The notes: generated by a model not told the origin, from the sequence alone. A DNA stretch of 64,000 nucleotides from Argentina anserina (GCF_933775445.1 NC_065875.1:24675555-24739554); one strand, 5' to 3'; shown: positions 31,595 to 44,976, counted from the stretch's first letter. Numbers and translations are program-made.

Positions 31595-33020
31595 TTAGAG
31601 ATGGTTTACAATATTTTTCAGAGAAGTGTAAGTACCCACAACCCCAACAAAAGACCCTATTACCATAATGCAAAGTATTGTCATCAACTCGAACCCAAAT
31701 CTACGAACTACTGCACTGTTAATCTTCAGGTAGAATAGGCAGGGCAACAAGATTGAGACTGTGACACTCAGAAATGCACCGACGAATGCCATGATGTAAC
31801 CGAAAAATGGAACCATCAGCGCCACACAGACGGTGCTTATCACAATCACAGTTCTCACCATGATGCTGAAAATGGCATGACTGTTGCGAAAATGGCGTGT
31901 GTCCTCTATTGCAGTAGCAATTGGAGTGATAATAATTGCATACTTGGTCAGGGGGTTAACTATTGTAACGTAGATTGCTACTTTTGAACTGATTTTCTGG
32001 ACTGGAAGATTTAATGTCACTTGAGACTTCAAATATTCTCCAAACATCAAGTAACCCAAAACCGCCATGGTTCCATAGGTGACGGTACTTGTTATGAAGC
32101 ATACAAGCAAAACCTGCGACATTAAGTAACCGGAAAGTTAAAATCATTTCATTTGAATAAAATCAATCAGTTCAGCATCACAGATCATGAAGTTTAACCT
32201 TTGGGAATTGGCTTCTGTCTTTCATGGAATTGCACAATGTGGGAAAAACTGCATGGCCACAGTAACAGAACACATACAAGCTGACAGTAGTAGGCAATCC
32301 TTTCCAGTTCAGGAGATCACCTTTTTCTTCAAATCCCACACTATCAACAGCACCAACCCAAAAAACACAAGCAACCAAGATAATTGAAGCCAAAACCCCG
32401 CCGGCAGAAACATATGCCAGCAATCCCAAGTTCTTCAACCATGTAGTTGGTAGTATTACAAGGGCAGTGGCTAAAACAAAGCACTGCTTACCTCCAACTG
32501 TGTGGCCTGCCATGGTTATACTCATGTTTGGAAACAACTGGTTTAAGTTATCACCTTCTAGTAATAGAAATTCAACTGCAACCAAATACAACTCAAGGTA
32601 CATGAAGATGGAAATGGCCACTCTTCCTTTGCATCCAAAAGCAACTTGGCCAATGTCAGGATAAGTTTTTATCTGCGGATTTGAGTCCATACATCGCTGT
32701 AGAAGCAGCCCCGTATACCAACACAAGATTGCTACTGAGAAGAGAAGCACTAAACTCAACCACCCTCCTTGAGATAGAGCAAATGGAATGGATAATATTC
32801 CAACACCTGAGGAAACAAGGTAATATAATAAAGTGACTAAGTGAGTTAATACTTATTATTCTTGGCTTAATGGTTTTTCCCTGCATAGTTTGAAGAGACA
32901 GTTACCTGATAATGTGTTGAGTCCATTGAAGCAGGTTCTGAAAAATGTGGTGCCTTTGATTGGCTCAAGTGGTTGAATCTGGCTCTCTATCTTCTCTATT
33001 TTGAAGGTGGACAACTCCAT
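31595..33020 (-). CDS. AVT1-like vacuolar amino-acid transporter, with an apparent 1-bp frameshift
   Basis: Three exons: 33020-32906, 32807-32199 and 32113-31595. The family is amino acid/auxin permease, AVT1 clade, which moves neutral amino acids across the tonoplast. Exon 1 has the short N-terminus ending TCFNGLNTLSG. Exon 2 begins VGILSIPFALSQGG. Conserved stretches include YPDIGQVAFG, YLELYLVAVEFLLLEGDNL, AGGVLASIILVACVFWVG, YCGHAVFPTLC and NPLTKYAI. About ten hydrophobic segments are visible. Reading from exon 1, the frame hits an extra G in GGAGGGTGGG at about 32760-32765. One frame gives GGW and then drifts to a stop; the next frame continues as LSLVLLFSVAIL. Without the extra base the product would be 413 aa, shorter at the N-terminus than typical AVT1 proteins. 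Either a real null allele or a homopolymer sequencing error. Confidence 0.82.
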
Positions 33021-35977
33021 CTTTGTGTTGCCCACTGAGAAAGCTTTGATTCATTTATGAGGGACGTCCAGATATAAATAAGATACATGACCAAGCAAGC
33101 ATTTCCATAAATGGCTTGAAATTTCATTATGAAAATGATTGATTCCTGGGAAAAAAAGGCCAGGTAATTAGGAAATGAGTAGATAGCCACACGTACAGCA
33201 ACATCCGCAATAAGTTCAAGAGCATTAGGCAGTAGAATATCTGCAAATTAACGCATGTGGTGGGAATTACAAGTCGTTGTGGCTTTGTGTAGGTTTTCTA
33301 AAAGGAATTCCACTTACATGTCACAGCCATTGCTTTGCTCTTTATGAAATTAAGCTTCTGCTATTGTCAAGAAGACGTGTGCCCTTCAACTAGCCTACGT
33401 GCATATATAGCTCAATTAATAAGTTCTGTCTTATGGCTCGGTATCTGTAATCAATTCTAAACATAGCAAATAGGTAGCTAAACTCTATAAACATCCTTTT
33501 ACAATAATCACAATACTAAGTGAGTAAGAAATGATCGTTAAACAGACTACTGGAGTGTATGTTCAGTCCTTTCCTCTTCATATAATTATAACAAAATAGC
33601 ACTTAAACAGCTAGAAAAAGCACACCCCCGTATCTTAATTCATCACTAACATATATAGCTATGTCCTTTTCCATACTTTTGTTTAAAGGGAAAATAATTG
33701 TAACAGAAAAGAAATCATTGAAAATGTGTATGTTGATCGAGCAGTTCTTTATCAGCTGCAAAGAAAAAGCATTCATGAATCTTGATGGAAAAGAGAATAT
33801 TCAAACTGATTTTCTTATTATGCATATCAGTACACGACCACGAAATTTCAAGCAATGTGGGATATATTCTTAAGTAGGGAGAGTAATACTACTTTGTAAG
33901 GATGTCTGAACCAAATCCACAGTAGAGCACTATTTTTTTCTTTGATATGAAAATAGCTTTTGTTCTTGTGCAGTAGTGCTTTAAATTGTATTGGACTCAT
34001 TTTGCACTACCCAGAAAGTAATTGCAAACCAATCCATTCCAACAACAATGGTAGCTTGTGATTTGTTTGTCCCATGATGCCAGACATTTGACTACGTACC
34101 AATATTGTGCACAGAGTGGAACCATGACACCATTATCAGCAAGAAACTAAGGTAATCGTTCTAATTGCTTTGCATTATTGCATGATAATGGGGACTGAAG
34201 CAGTAGTGCAGCATAGAGCAGCAGATAGTTACTGTACGTTTTCAGATAGACCTTTAGGCTTCAGCAATGCAATGGTAAACTTTACGATCAGTTCAATACG
34301 GCATCAGTCATTATCTAGGTTTCGTAACGCATTGGTATGACTATTGAATCTCACCGTGTGTAATTCATATCGAATTTGATCGGCAGAAACTTATTTACAG
34401 TTGTTTCATTGTCGAAAATATTTCAAAATAGGAAAACCATCGGTCTCAGGGAAGCCTAACCTCTTTAATAATTTGGAGTATTCCTCATTAAAGATGTTAG
34501 CCTTCCTTACCCAAAGAAAGAGCCATCACGGGTGACTGAAAGAGCCTGCCTAAATTGATTGTTTTGGCAAATTATGAAGATGATTCAATGATTCTATTGT
34601 AAAGATCAAAAGATCAACGATATATTGCATGGAATATTGAATATTCAGAAGCTTTTGAAAAGAAATTGAAAGGCACATAAGAAAGGAAAACCTGATATAA
34701 TGTCACTGGCCAATGTCAAATTACTGTTTAAAATCAAAGTTCTTGATGTGGGTGGCTTTCAAAATTAAAAGGCGGGACTAGTGTCAGTTGGGTGGGGGCT
34801 TGAGTTGGGCTGTTCTTATCATAATCTTGTTGATAGATCATGAAATGTCTAATTTCTGAGAGGATCATAGACAAACTTGTTGGGCTCGGCCTGTTATCAA
34901 CTCCCCACATTAAAAAGACGCTCGTCAAACATCATCCACGCTCAACCCAACTTATACACGGCACCAAATCCAATCACTGTTATAAGAAAATATCATAACG
35001 AGCAAAGGTACTATATGAGTCGAAGCAGCCAGCCACTAACAAGTAACATAATCAAATGTTATGACGTAACAAGCGAATCCGTTTGTGTATATGAAATTCG
35101 AGAATCAACCACGAATATTATCATAATAAAACACTCGAGTTGTATGTAGACTACATAAATCATAATAACACTAACTTGTGGCAGCATCGACCGCGTTTGG
35201 CATCCGGAATAGGAATGAATTAGGATAGTATTCATATTAGACTAGGATAAGATTGGATTTGTTTTAAATCTTTCGTGAGTTTGGTAAAAAAATTGGAGAT
35301 GGAATGGATATATACAAAGTTCAGATAATCTCGTTCTTCAATGCTTCTTCTTCCACGCTGATTAGTACTCGCTCCTTGACAGTCACTCGCAGAGAGTCAT
35401 CTCCACCGGTAACGGCCACAAGGCTATGGCCCTCTCTTAATCAGCTCAATTTGCCGGTTTGCAGTCTACACAATTTGCTAGTCTTTGATCGACAACAAGT
35501 TCAAATTTGAATTCGCACTGGAGATACGTAGGAGACTAAGCTGGATTGTTACTGATCGAGATGGAGAGGATGGTGAGGACTAGCAACGATAGAGGATATG
35601 TGGCTGGGGAGGTGACGAAAGTTGAGGGATAAACTTAGGGACTGAAGAAATATAACAATTGTTTGTATTTTGGTGCAGAAGAGTGGTTGGTCAATTAGTC
35701 AACATTCATGCTTGTTTATTGAAATCTGGTATGATTATTTCATATACCACCTCTCCAGCAGGATATGATATACTACCTTGACAAGATTTAAATTTTCTAT
35801 AAATTGCATTTTGAATCACCAAACACATATTGGATTTATTTTATTCCTATCCTGTTACATATCATGTGTAACACATATCATTTATGAAGACAACTCTAGC
35901 TACGTAACAAAGAACCAACCGACCATATTTGCTTGATCAAGACGAAAGATCACAAACACCAAAAGCTCATGATCTGA
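33021..35977. other. Intergenic region, no gene recognised
   Basis: About 3 kb upstream of the transporter gene. Mostly AT-rich. A possible old MITE with poorly matched ends (GCGTTTGG... near 35190 and ...CCAAACAC near 35825) cannot be bounded. No conserved protein was found. Confidence 0.5.
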
Positions 35978-35986
35978 ACGGGAAAG
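35978..35986. repeat. 9-bp target-site duplication, left copy (MULE-3)
   Basis: ACGGGAAAG is repeated at 36840-36848. Confidence 0.87.
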
Positions 35987-36839
35987 GGATCCGGATCCTC
36001 TCCTAACCTACAAATTTACCTGACCATGCTGACCTTATGTGAGATGACGACACGTGGAAAATTGGATCCAATGACTGCAATTCGTCTTTTCATTCTCAGC
36101 CCTTTCTCTCTACTGATCTCCTTTCTCTCCTTTATTGTTCCGTTCTTCCTCTAGGTTCTCCTTCCTTTGTTCTTTCTCCTTCTATTCTTCAATCTTCACT
36201 CTGCGTAAGTTATATCACGCCCATGCCTACTACTCTTTCTCGATCTAATCTTTTGTTGGGCCCGTCTTGCTCATATCAAAATTTGGATTGGTATGAAACA
36301 ATGAGTATAGCACAAGATCGAATGGCATAATGGGTGTCTAAACTTGTTGGCAAAACAAAACGAATCTCTATGAATGAATGAGAATAACTAGAAGAGAAGT
36401 GAGTTCATCTCTCAGATTTGTGCCATGCCCAAGATGGAGATTGTGAATGAGGATTCAATTCCAAAGTTGTTCAAGTGAGTATGGTTCTAGAAATCTGGTG
36501 GATTTTGGTTGTTCCTGCAAATTTTTCAGAATCAGGTAATGGAAGTTTACAAGGAACAAAACCCTTCCAATCCCAAATGAAAGCAGATAAGTGACTCGCA
36601 ATTCTGAAATTCAAAGAGACGAATTGATTTGGCGGTTGAGTAGTAGGCACTATGCAGGTAGGAGAAGAAGTTCAGTAGAGAGTAGTCAGAGAACAAAGAG
36701 AGGGGAGAGAGACCACGTGTGGCTGAGAATGAAAGAAGAATTAAAGCCATCAGATCCAGTTTTTCCACGTGTCCCAATCTTACAGAAGGTCGGCAAGGTC
36801 AGGTGGATTTGTTGCTACCACGTGAGAGGATCCGAATCC
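35987..36839. mobile_element. Mutator-like element (MULE-3), 853 bp, upstream of APY6
   Basis: The left end reads GGATCCGGATCCTCTC. The right end, inverted, reads GGATTCGGATCCTCTC. The TIRs extend about 125 bp (to about 36110 and from about 36715). They are imperfect but share ACCTGACC, CTGACCTT, GACACGTGGAAAA and CATTCTCAGCC in inverted order. A perfect 9-bp TSD flanks the element. The interior is CT/GA-rich and non-coding. The right arm carries several CACGTG/CCACGTG words (G-box-like cores), about 330-470 bp upstream of the apyrase start codon, so it may contribute to that promoter. Confidence 0.86.
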
Positions 36840-36848
36840 ACGGGAAAG
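36840..36848. repeat. 9-bp target-site duplication, right copy (MULE-3)
   Basis: ACGGGAAAG is identical to 35978-35986. Confidence 0.87.
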
Positions 36849-37178
36849 ACCTTCCGAGCATGACCGGGAATAGTAACTCCAGAATGAGAAGCCGACACGT
36901 GGACAGGCTAACCCGACCCGGGAAAGGCCCAACAATTGCGACCCGGGAAAACCAAAGACAAGGTCGTTTGTTTTTTCAGAGCAAAAAAAAAAAAAACACA
37001 GTGGGGGATTAGAGAAAGAGAGAGAGGGCGAGGGAAGCACAGAGGGATTATTGCCCTCCGTCTCCGATTCCCAAACTTCCCTCAAACCCTAACCCCCCCT
37101 TTTAAAACGACGCCGTTTTAGCCAATTCCACTCGCATGAATCTCGTCTCATTCTCACGCGCCGATTCTTAACCTTTTC
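36849..37178 (+). promoter_or_regulatory. APY6 proximal promoter and 5' UTR
   Basis: This is the only DNA between MULE-3 and the apyrase ATG. It contains CACGTG-related words, an A-run at about 36984 and GA/CT-rich sequence typical of a plant 5' UTR. No precise start site is evident. Confidence 0.4.
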
Positions 37179-40100
37179 ATGCGACGATTGCCTTCCCGTA
37201 AAGGGGTCAGCAGTTCGAAACCTACCGACGACGACATGGATCCGGTCAAGCTCCAAATCCGGTCCAGCACCCGATCCAATCTCTTCTCCCGCAGCCCCAA
37301 GCACACTGCCACCGCCAGATCAAGCTTCCTCCTCCTCTCCTCCGTCGCGATCGCCGTCGCGCTCCTCCTCTGCTACCTCCTCTTCTTCACCGGAGCTTCA
37401 AAAACCTCCAAGCGCTATGGGATTGTCATCGACGGCGGCAGCACCGGGACGAGAGTCCACGTCTTCGGGTATGAAGCCGACGGCGGGTTCGACTTCGGAA
37501 AGGACGGGTCGGCGTCGCTGCGGGTCAGCCCGGGGCTGTCGTCGTTCGCGGAGGATCCGAGAGCGGCGGGCGGGTCGTTGAGGGAGCTTGTTGAGTTTGC
37601 AAAGGGGAAGGTGCCGAAGGAGCAGTGGGGGAGCACGGAGGTTAGGCTTATGGCCACGGCGGGGCTCCGGCTGCTGGATTTGGATGTTCAGAGTCGGATT
37701 CTGGAGTCTTGTAGACAAGTGCTGAGGAGCTCCGGGTTTAAGTTCCAGGACGAGTGGGCTTCTGTCATTACAGGTATTGCAATGCTGTAATAGCCTTGTG
37801 TGAATTATGCTTCGGTTTTTCGACGGCTTAATTTCAGTGGCATAACTGGCATTGTACGAATTTAGCTGATAGATGATGATTTCATGTGCTAGAAGCCTAG
37901 AATTGACTGTAAGCCACAATGTGCATAGTTGATTGTGTGCTTACACATTTTGTTGATTCATATGATATGTTAGCTTTTAAATGTGTGGTTCATATTGTTT
38001 TTGTGATGTCATGTGAGAAGATAAAAGGCTTTTATTCTGGCGATTTATAATGTGCGGATTGTCTGAGCTGTTTTTTCCGAAAGTGGTGGTGCTAAAAGTT
38101 ATGGTTGATGTAGGTTCTGATGAAGGACTATATGCGTGGGTTGTGGCAAACCATGCCCTTGGAACTCTTGGTGGTGATCCTTTGAAGACAATTGGGATTA
38201 TTGAACTTGGTGGTGCTTCCACTCAGGTTTGGTTTTATGAACCTGGTTCCAATTTGTAAATGATATGTTAGTGACAGGCACTAACAATATAGTAGAAAGG
38301 GCAGGAACACTGATACTTTCTTAATGCAATTAGATTTTTTTTAAAGCCCCTCCTTTTATCAACAGAATTGTTTTGGTTATTTTTCAGGTGACATTTGTTT
38401 CAAGTGAGCCCATGCCTCCTCAGTTTGCGCGTCCCGTCAAAGTTGGAAATGTCACCTACAATATCTACAGTCACAGCTTTCTTCATTATGGCCAGGTTCA
38501 ACTTGTCATAACTATCAGATAAATAGAAGTGTCGGAAGTAAATTTTCACTCAGGTACTATATTATGAGTTGAAGTTCATAACTACTTTTGTACTGCAGAA
38601 TGTTGCATATGAATCCTTGAAGGAAGCACTTGCTTCAGGGGACTTCAGCTCAGGTAATGCTTTGCATTCAGTACCTATTTATTGCATACTTTGAAACTTA
38701 AATCATTTATTTCATGAGACCATGACTCATGCTTAAATCCAATTTGAATTTGTGAGTCTGGCAACCATGAAGTTGACATCTCTTTGTTACGCACACAATT
38801 TGGAATATGGTTGTCTGTCATACTAGGATCTGGCTCTACATTTTAGTGGGATGGATTTCTGCTGGTTCAATTCTTCTTGGGCTTATTGTTACATATGGAA
38901 ACTTAAAAATTCTAGAACTAGTATCTTGTATACCATACTTTGGGTAATACGCTAATACAATAAGAAACGGTATTTGCTGTTATGCTGGTTGTATGACCTG
39001 CCTACCATTTTATTGGCTCTTCAATTTACGGAGAAGTCATTCTGATTGACTTACTAGCCCCTGGGACATATAATATTTTTGGATTTTGTACTCCTTCCCC
39101 CCTTCCTAATTATTAACCATATTGAAACAGTATCATTGGCCATACTTAAAGATGGCCTAAGACGATTGTTACAATCTGATTCGGCTGTCAATTCCTTCTT
39201 CTGTTAGGTGCATGGATACTTTATTATTGTTGTGCCACTGTTGTATTTTTCATAGATTTATAACATTTCCTTTTTTACTAATGCAGCTTCAGAAGCACTT
39301 CGAGAAAGAATGACAATTGATCCTTGCACTCCTAAAGGATATTTATATGACATGGAGTCTGCAAAGCTTTCACCAGGTTCTTTGGGTGAGAAGGATAAAT
39401 ATTTATCTGCTCTGCAATCTAGGGGTAACTTTTCCGAGTGCAGATCTGCTGCAAACATGATGTTGCAAAAAGGAAAAGGTCATACTGTCTCTCACCATAA
39501 TGTCATTTTTGTATGCAATAGAATTTCTTTTTGCTTTGTTTTGACATGTATTATCTCTTTGTTCGGTATCAGAGAAATGTTCATATCAACCCTGCAGTAT
39601 AGGATCAACTTTCATGCCAAAGCTTCAGGGGATGTTTCTGGCTACAGAAAATTTCTTTCACACGTCCAAGGTTTTCATATGCTCCATGCTTCAGCATTAT
39701 TGGTTAATAGAATATAGTTTTTTAAACAATATTATTCTAATGTTCATTTTGGAGAAATTACAATGATACATCTTTTTCTGTTGATAACGTATCACTAACT
39801 TAAATTGTGCATGTAATTCTGTGTTTCTTACACCCTCCTTTACTTCTTGCCTAGTTCTTTGGTTTGGGTCCAAGGGCATATCTTTCAAATCTGATGATTG
39901 CTGGTCAACAATTCTGTGGAGAGGATTGGTCAAAGTTAAAGAAGAGATATCAATCATTTGATGAAGAAGCTTTGCTGCAGTTTTGCTTCTCTTCAGCATA
40001 TTCAGTGGCCTTACTTCATGACAGTCTTGGAATCTCTTTGGATGATGAAAGGTAATACTCAGTTTACTGCAGATTTGTATCTCCTCAATATAGAGTTTGG

Positions 40101-40512
40101 ACTGGCTCGATGCAGTTTGTCGTTCTATAGTGTGTATGCCGAAATAGTAACTCTTCTGTCTCAATGCATTGTTAATCGGTGTTATGTGCCCACTGAATCA
40201 TTGAATCTTATCAATTGTAATTACTCCTATACCAGGATCAGGGTTGCAAATCAGATTGGAAGTATTCCACTTGACTGGGCTTTGGGAGCTTTCATCTTGC
40301 AAAGCGCATCTGACTTGGACGTAGGGCACAATGATTGGATTTCAGCCATAATTAGTGATGGATCGCCCACGCTGCTGTCAATAATTTTCATATTTGCAAT
40401 TTTGTTGTTTACAGTGTGGTCTCTTTCAAAGTGGAGGAAGCAGCCCCAGCTGAAGACGATTTATGATCTGGAGAAAGGGCGGTATATAATCACCCGTATA
40501 AATAGGAGTTGA
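37179..40512 (+). CDS. APY6: Apyrase (GDA1/CD39 family), APY6-like
   Basis: Eight exons: 37179-37773, 38114-38226, 38388-38495, 38599-38653, 39287-39478, 39573-39670, 39855-40051 and 40236-40512. They join in phase to give 544 aa. Apyrases hydrolyse NTPs and NDPs to NMPs. The conserved regions are visible: ACR1 IDGGSTGTRVHVF (about residue 86), ACR2 LMATAGLR (about 157), ACR3 around ITGSDEGLYAWV (about 198), ACR4 GIIELGGASTQ (about 225) and ACR5 GQQFCGEDW (about 397). An N-terminal membrane anchor (about 47-69) and a C-terminal one (LLSIIFIFAILLFTVWSL, about 499-517) give the two-anchor form of endomembrane apyrases. Best match by recollection is Arabidopsis APY6 (At2g02970), linked to pollen wall formation. 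A second ATG at residue 20 (MDPVKL) is also possible. Confidence 0.93.
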
Positions 40513-42546
40513 TAGATTCTGCTAGAAGAAATGTCCACTTGTTATGTAGATGTGGAGGGAATGAGTGGCACAACATGGTAAATTGAATTTCACTCTAGCA
40601 GCCTCGGTTTAGAGCCCAAGGCTACCCTCATAAGATTATCAACTGGAGATGAGATTGTACATTGTGGGCGGGATTTCTCCACAGAATGTAGAGTAAGGTG
40701 CTGGAGCTAGGTTTAGATTCCCGTTTTGGAACCGAGGGAGTCCGGTGCCTCTCGTTGATTATGCTTACAGGCTCTCGCTTCTACCCGTGGGGAAGGATGT
40801 CGAACACTGTATTGTTGTGTGATACTACGTTAACGTTAATGCACAGGCTCTGCTGCTTTCTCCTCATACAATTATTCTTATACCTCCACAGATTCATTCA
40901 TGGCATCAGGTTTCCAAATTCCATGTTTTAGCTGGTGATTCAGTCATCTCTGGACTGATGTATGGAAAGAGTTGTATTGTAATCTTTCACTTTCAGTGAG
41001 AAATGAATATTGTGATTCCGGAAATCAATGTTATGAAAGAACAGCACGAACCTTCTTCCATTTGAATGCCCGTCCCAGGCAGTAGTTGTAACAAAACGGC
41101 AGCCTTCCCCTTCCTGAAACCACTCGTGCTTTATTTGCTTATAAAAATGAAGCACGAGTGCCCCTTCTTGACTAATATTTGTTTGACGCTGTGATATATT
41201 CGCTTTCCGGTTTTTCATCGTCTTTCAAATGGAAATGTCTCGGCATTTGTCCTTTTGGCTAAGCAAACCTTCCTTGGTGTTTAAACTTTAAAGTAAACTA
41301 CTACCTATTTAGCTGTCAAACGATGACAAAGTCCTGAGGCCACTCGTTTGAAACTTTGAATTATTGAATGGTCTTACAACTTTGATGTATTCGTTATCCT
41401 ACCAAATTTGTCCACAGGGAACCAATAATGCATCCCATTCTAAATAATTGAAAACATAGTAAATGGACCATGTTCCAAACCACTCTACCGGGGCTCTAAT
41501 TTAAACAAGAGTTGCAAATATCCAAGACTCTGCAGGTGGAACTATTCAACAGTATGTAGGCTCTGGTTGGTTCACCAAAATAATGCACTTGATTATGTTC
41601 GTTTGTCAAGTCTATGTCTCATATGTCTGAGAGAAAAAAAAAATAGCCTCAACTGTTTGATTTCTTTTTCTTCTATGTTTGTTACAAAAAAATGGTGATT
41701 GAGTGAGCTAACGTTCTGGGATCATGAGCAATTTAAGATGGGTCTCTTTGTAAGGGGATGCTTTTCTTAAACTAGGATTCGTGAATTAATATCGAAATCG
41801 CAGTAAAATGTGAAACCTATGCTAGTAAAATCATATTTTACATTTTTTTTTGTACAAAAAATGGTGGACGGGTGAGTCTACACTCTGGGCCCGGAGAGCA
41901 GATACGATACATGTCTTTTCTAGGGGGTGTTTATCACATGCGGATAATCGAACTAGTGATCTCATATTACCAAGAGTATCACATCAGCATTTACCCAACA
42001 TGCAGATGCAACCTGCATTACCACTAGGGGTAAATCATATTTTGCATTTTGCAACGTCTTGGAGACGAAAAGTAGAATTTCACATCCGCATAAATAATTT
42101 GTGCCCTCACGCCAAGCCACTTAAATACAAAAGAATGGGGTCATTTACGCGGCAACGAAAACCAGACTGACGAAAACGCCCCTGAAATAGTTCGGTGAAG
42201 CCGAGGATAGGAGTCGTAGGACCCCGTCGCACTATATATAGTAATCAGCTCGTTGTGGTTGTTGGTATTTTGGGTAAATCCAAATTATAAAGTAAAACGA
42301 AGAAGCGGAATTGTCTCTCTTCCCCTGAGCCAGCCAATTTTCGTATCGCCGTTTTGAATTTCCTTCCCAAATTCGGAGGTAACGTCTCTCCCAATACCCG
42401 CTTCCCCCTTCTCTCTCTCAGAAGCCTCCGATCCGCTGTGCTCTGTCCCAGCGCGGTCCCTGTGCTTCCTAGGGCTTTGAATTTTGACCAGATTGTGATT
42501 AGGTTTTTTCAATTTTGATCAGGTTGTGATTTGTACAGAGTGTAAA
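40513..42546. other. APY6 3' flank and RING-CH promoter side
   Basis: APY6 3' UTR occupies the first few hundred bases. A segment at about 41690-42050 contains two weakly similar copies of a block starting ACAAAAAATGGTG and ending AAATCATATTTT-CAT. It is probably an old repeat of unknown class. ACTATATATAGT at about 42231-42242 is a likely TATA box for the RING-CH gene. No other gene is seen. Confidence 0.5.
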
Positions 42547-44976
42547 ATGAGCGACCACCTGGTGTTGTACGTCGACCGTCTCGTTCGCCCTGTGGCCTCG
42601 CAGCCGCCGTCCGAGCCTGCTGCTGAGGAGGCGGCGGCGAGGGAGACCGAGGCGGGGCCGTCGAGCTCGGTTGCGGAGGCGGAGGAGGACGGGGAGGAGG
42701 AGCCGCTGATTCAGACGGCGGAGTGCCGGATTTGCCAGGATGAGGATAGCGTGAATAATTTGGAAACTCCTTGCGGTTGTTGCGGCAGCCTCAAGGTTAG
42801 TTGGTTCTGTTACAGTTTTTGGATTTGATTTTGCGGAATTGAAATGATTGATGTAAATGTGGCAATTTCGTATTGGTAAATGTCGATTGTTAGCTTTGTA
42901 GTTGTTTGTTTTTGACTTTTGATTGTGTATAGTGGAATATGGTGGTTAATTTTGTTTGGTGAAATGTGATACATGTGTTGTTATGTGTTTTCGTTGGAAT
43001 TATTCAACGAGTTTTAATCTTATTATTTTTTGCAGTATGCTCATAGGAAGTGTGTTCAGCATTGGTGCAATGAGAAAGGAGATATTATATGTGAAATTTG
43101 CCATCAGGTTTGCTTCTTGGATCTTTTGTGTGCCATAAGTTTTAATTTATATTGGAATGTGTGGGATCGACCATGTCATGAGGAATCCAAACTTGTAATG
43201 AGAGTATGGATGGCATTTACTTAGGATTTATGATGTGATATGGTACGGAAGGTTGATGAACCTTGACTTCATGAATTAAAGGATACTGAAGGGCCATGTT
43301 TGTATCTATGAATATTAGATTAACTGGTGAATAGAAAGCCATTTGCATAAAGTTGTTCACATGGTTCTTAGATCTCCTGCGAAGTATGCTTTTATTATAT
43401 TCATTCAACACTGAATAGATCAGTTATCCTTTTGAATTTGAAGAAGTAGCATTTTTGGATTAGCCATATGGCTAAATTGTTCGTAGTTGATATTGCTTCA
43501 TCTGACATGTTAAAGGAAACTCAAGTTACTTCTTAGTATCAGGTCCAGCTTACATGTTGAATTTTGTATTATCTACAGCCTTACCAACCTGACTACACTG
43601 CACCTCCTCGTCCGCATCCTGACGAAACTACTATTGAAATGTGAGTGCCTTTCGTTCCCCCCTCGTTGTGTTCTAGTGGAAATACTTGCACGTTTTTTAT
43701 CCTTTAAAGATGTTTGGTAACAATGCTAGTTAATACTACTTTACTTCTATCATTTTCATTGTGATGCAAAAGCATCCAAGACTTTCCACTTTACTTTAGG
43801 ATTATAGTGGTGCTTCTTAGGGATTCCTTTCCCCATATTTGAGGAATATGACTAAATGTGATTGTAGGTTTGGGAATAGGAATATAGTTTTTCATGTAAT
43901 GCATGTTTATAGGCATCTATTATCTTTTTCAAACTCTATTTATGTTCTTGGGTTTCTTGGACTACAACTAAATTATCTACTAGTTATACTTAAGTTCTTG
44001 TTAGTTGTGACTGTGATCCTACATTACTATATTGAATTGCCAAATGTATATGCAAGACAGTATAAGCTTCTGCACGTGTCTTATCATCTTTGGATCACTA
44101 TGTTTCCTACAGAGGAGGCTGGACACTCTCTGGAGCTCCTTTGAGTTTGGATGATCCGCGCATCTTATCAATTACAGAAGCAGACCGTCAGTTTCTGGAT
44201 ACTGAATATGATGAGTATGCTGCTTCAGACAGTAGTGGGGCTCCATTTTTCCGATCTGTTGCCTTAATTGTAAGCCCATGAGCTTTTAAGGTTAAAACTG
44301 ACATTTTGTTATATTAATTAGTGGTGTTTGTAATCTGTATTATGTGGACTGGATTTGAATTGTATTCACTTCATTTGGCAGCTAATGGCGCTTCTTATCT
44401 TGCGACATGCATTGAGGGTCACAGATAATAATTCTGATGATGATACCTCTGCCATCTTCTCAGTAAGTGGATTATAATTCTCATTTTCTTACTTGCCCAT
44501 CTGACACTTTAGTATCAAATAAATCTGACTTTATAGTTCATTAATTGAATGCTTGTAGCTCTTTCTGCTTCGAGCGGCTGGATTTCTTTTGCCCTGCTAC
44601 ATTATGGCTTGGGCGATTAGTATCTTGCAGCGTCGACAGCAAAGACAGGTTAGTATTACAGTTTATTCTACTTTTAGGGGTAATTTTTGCAACTTTATGA
44701 TTATAATATATTAATTAGTTTATTCTACTATTACCTGGCATGTTCCCTGGTTTTAACTTAAAATCAGAATCTAAGACTTTTAGAGTGCAACATGATTCAT
44801 TTAATTTGTGCCGATGATTTTTATTAATTTTTATATTGTTTCATTATGAACAGGAAGCGGCAGCAATGGCAGCAACCCAAGTCGCTTTTGTTCTTCAATC
44901 TGGGCAACATGGGGGTCTGCAATTTGCGGTAGCATCAAGCCCCCCTGGAACGACTGCACAGCAAGAAACTGCCTAA
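42547..44976 (+). CDS. RING-CH (MARCH-type) membrane E3 ubiquitin ligase
   Basis: Seven exons: 42547-42795, 43036-43107, 43579-43640, 44113-44269, 44382-44462, 44559-44648 and 44854-44976. Total 834 bp, 277 aa. The N-terminus MSDHLVLYVDRLV is conserved in the plant family. An Ala/Glu-rich linker follows, then a C4HC3 RING-CH finger (about residues 59-107: CRIC, CGCCGSLKYAHRKC, HWC, CEICHQ). Then come PYQPDYTAPP and GGWTLSGAPLSLDDPR, and two hydrophobic helices (SVALILMALLILRHAL and FLLRAAGFLLPCYIMAWAI). The C-terminus is Ala/Gln-rich. Such proteins ubiquitinate membrane proteins. It resembles At2g02960, next to APY6 in Arabidopsis, which agrees with its position here. Strict alternation of RING ligands across the exon 1/2 junction supports the splice model. 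Confidence 0.9.

Noticed and set aside
35185..35830. Possible MITE with GCGTTTGG / CCAAACAC ends
   Set aside because: The terminal match is only about 14 of 22 bases and no target-site duplication could be defined.
41690..42050. Two weakly similar blocks near the RING-CH promoter, possibly a SINE or retroposon tail
   Set aside because: No A/B box pair, poly(A) tail or target-site duplication could be matched, so the class is undetermined.
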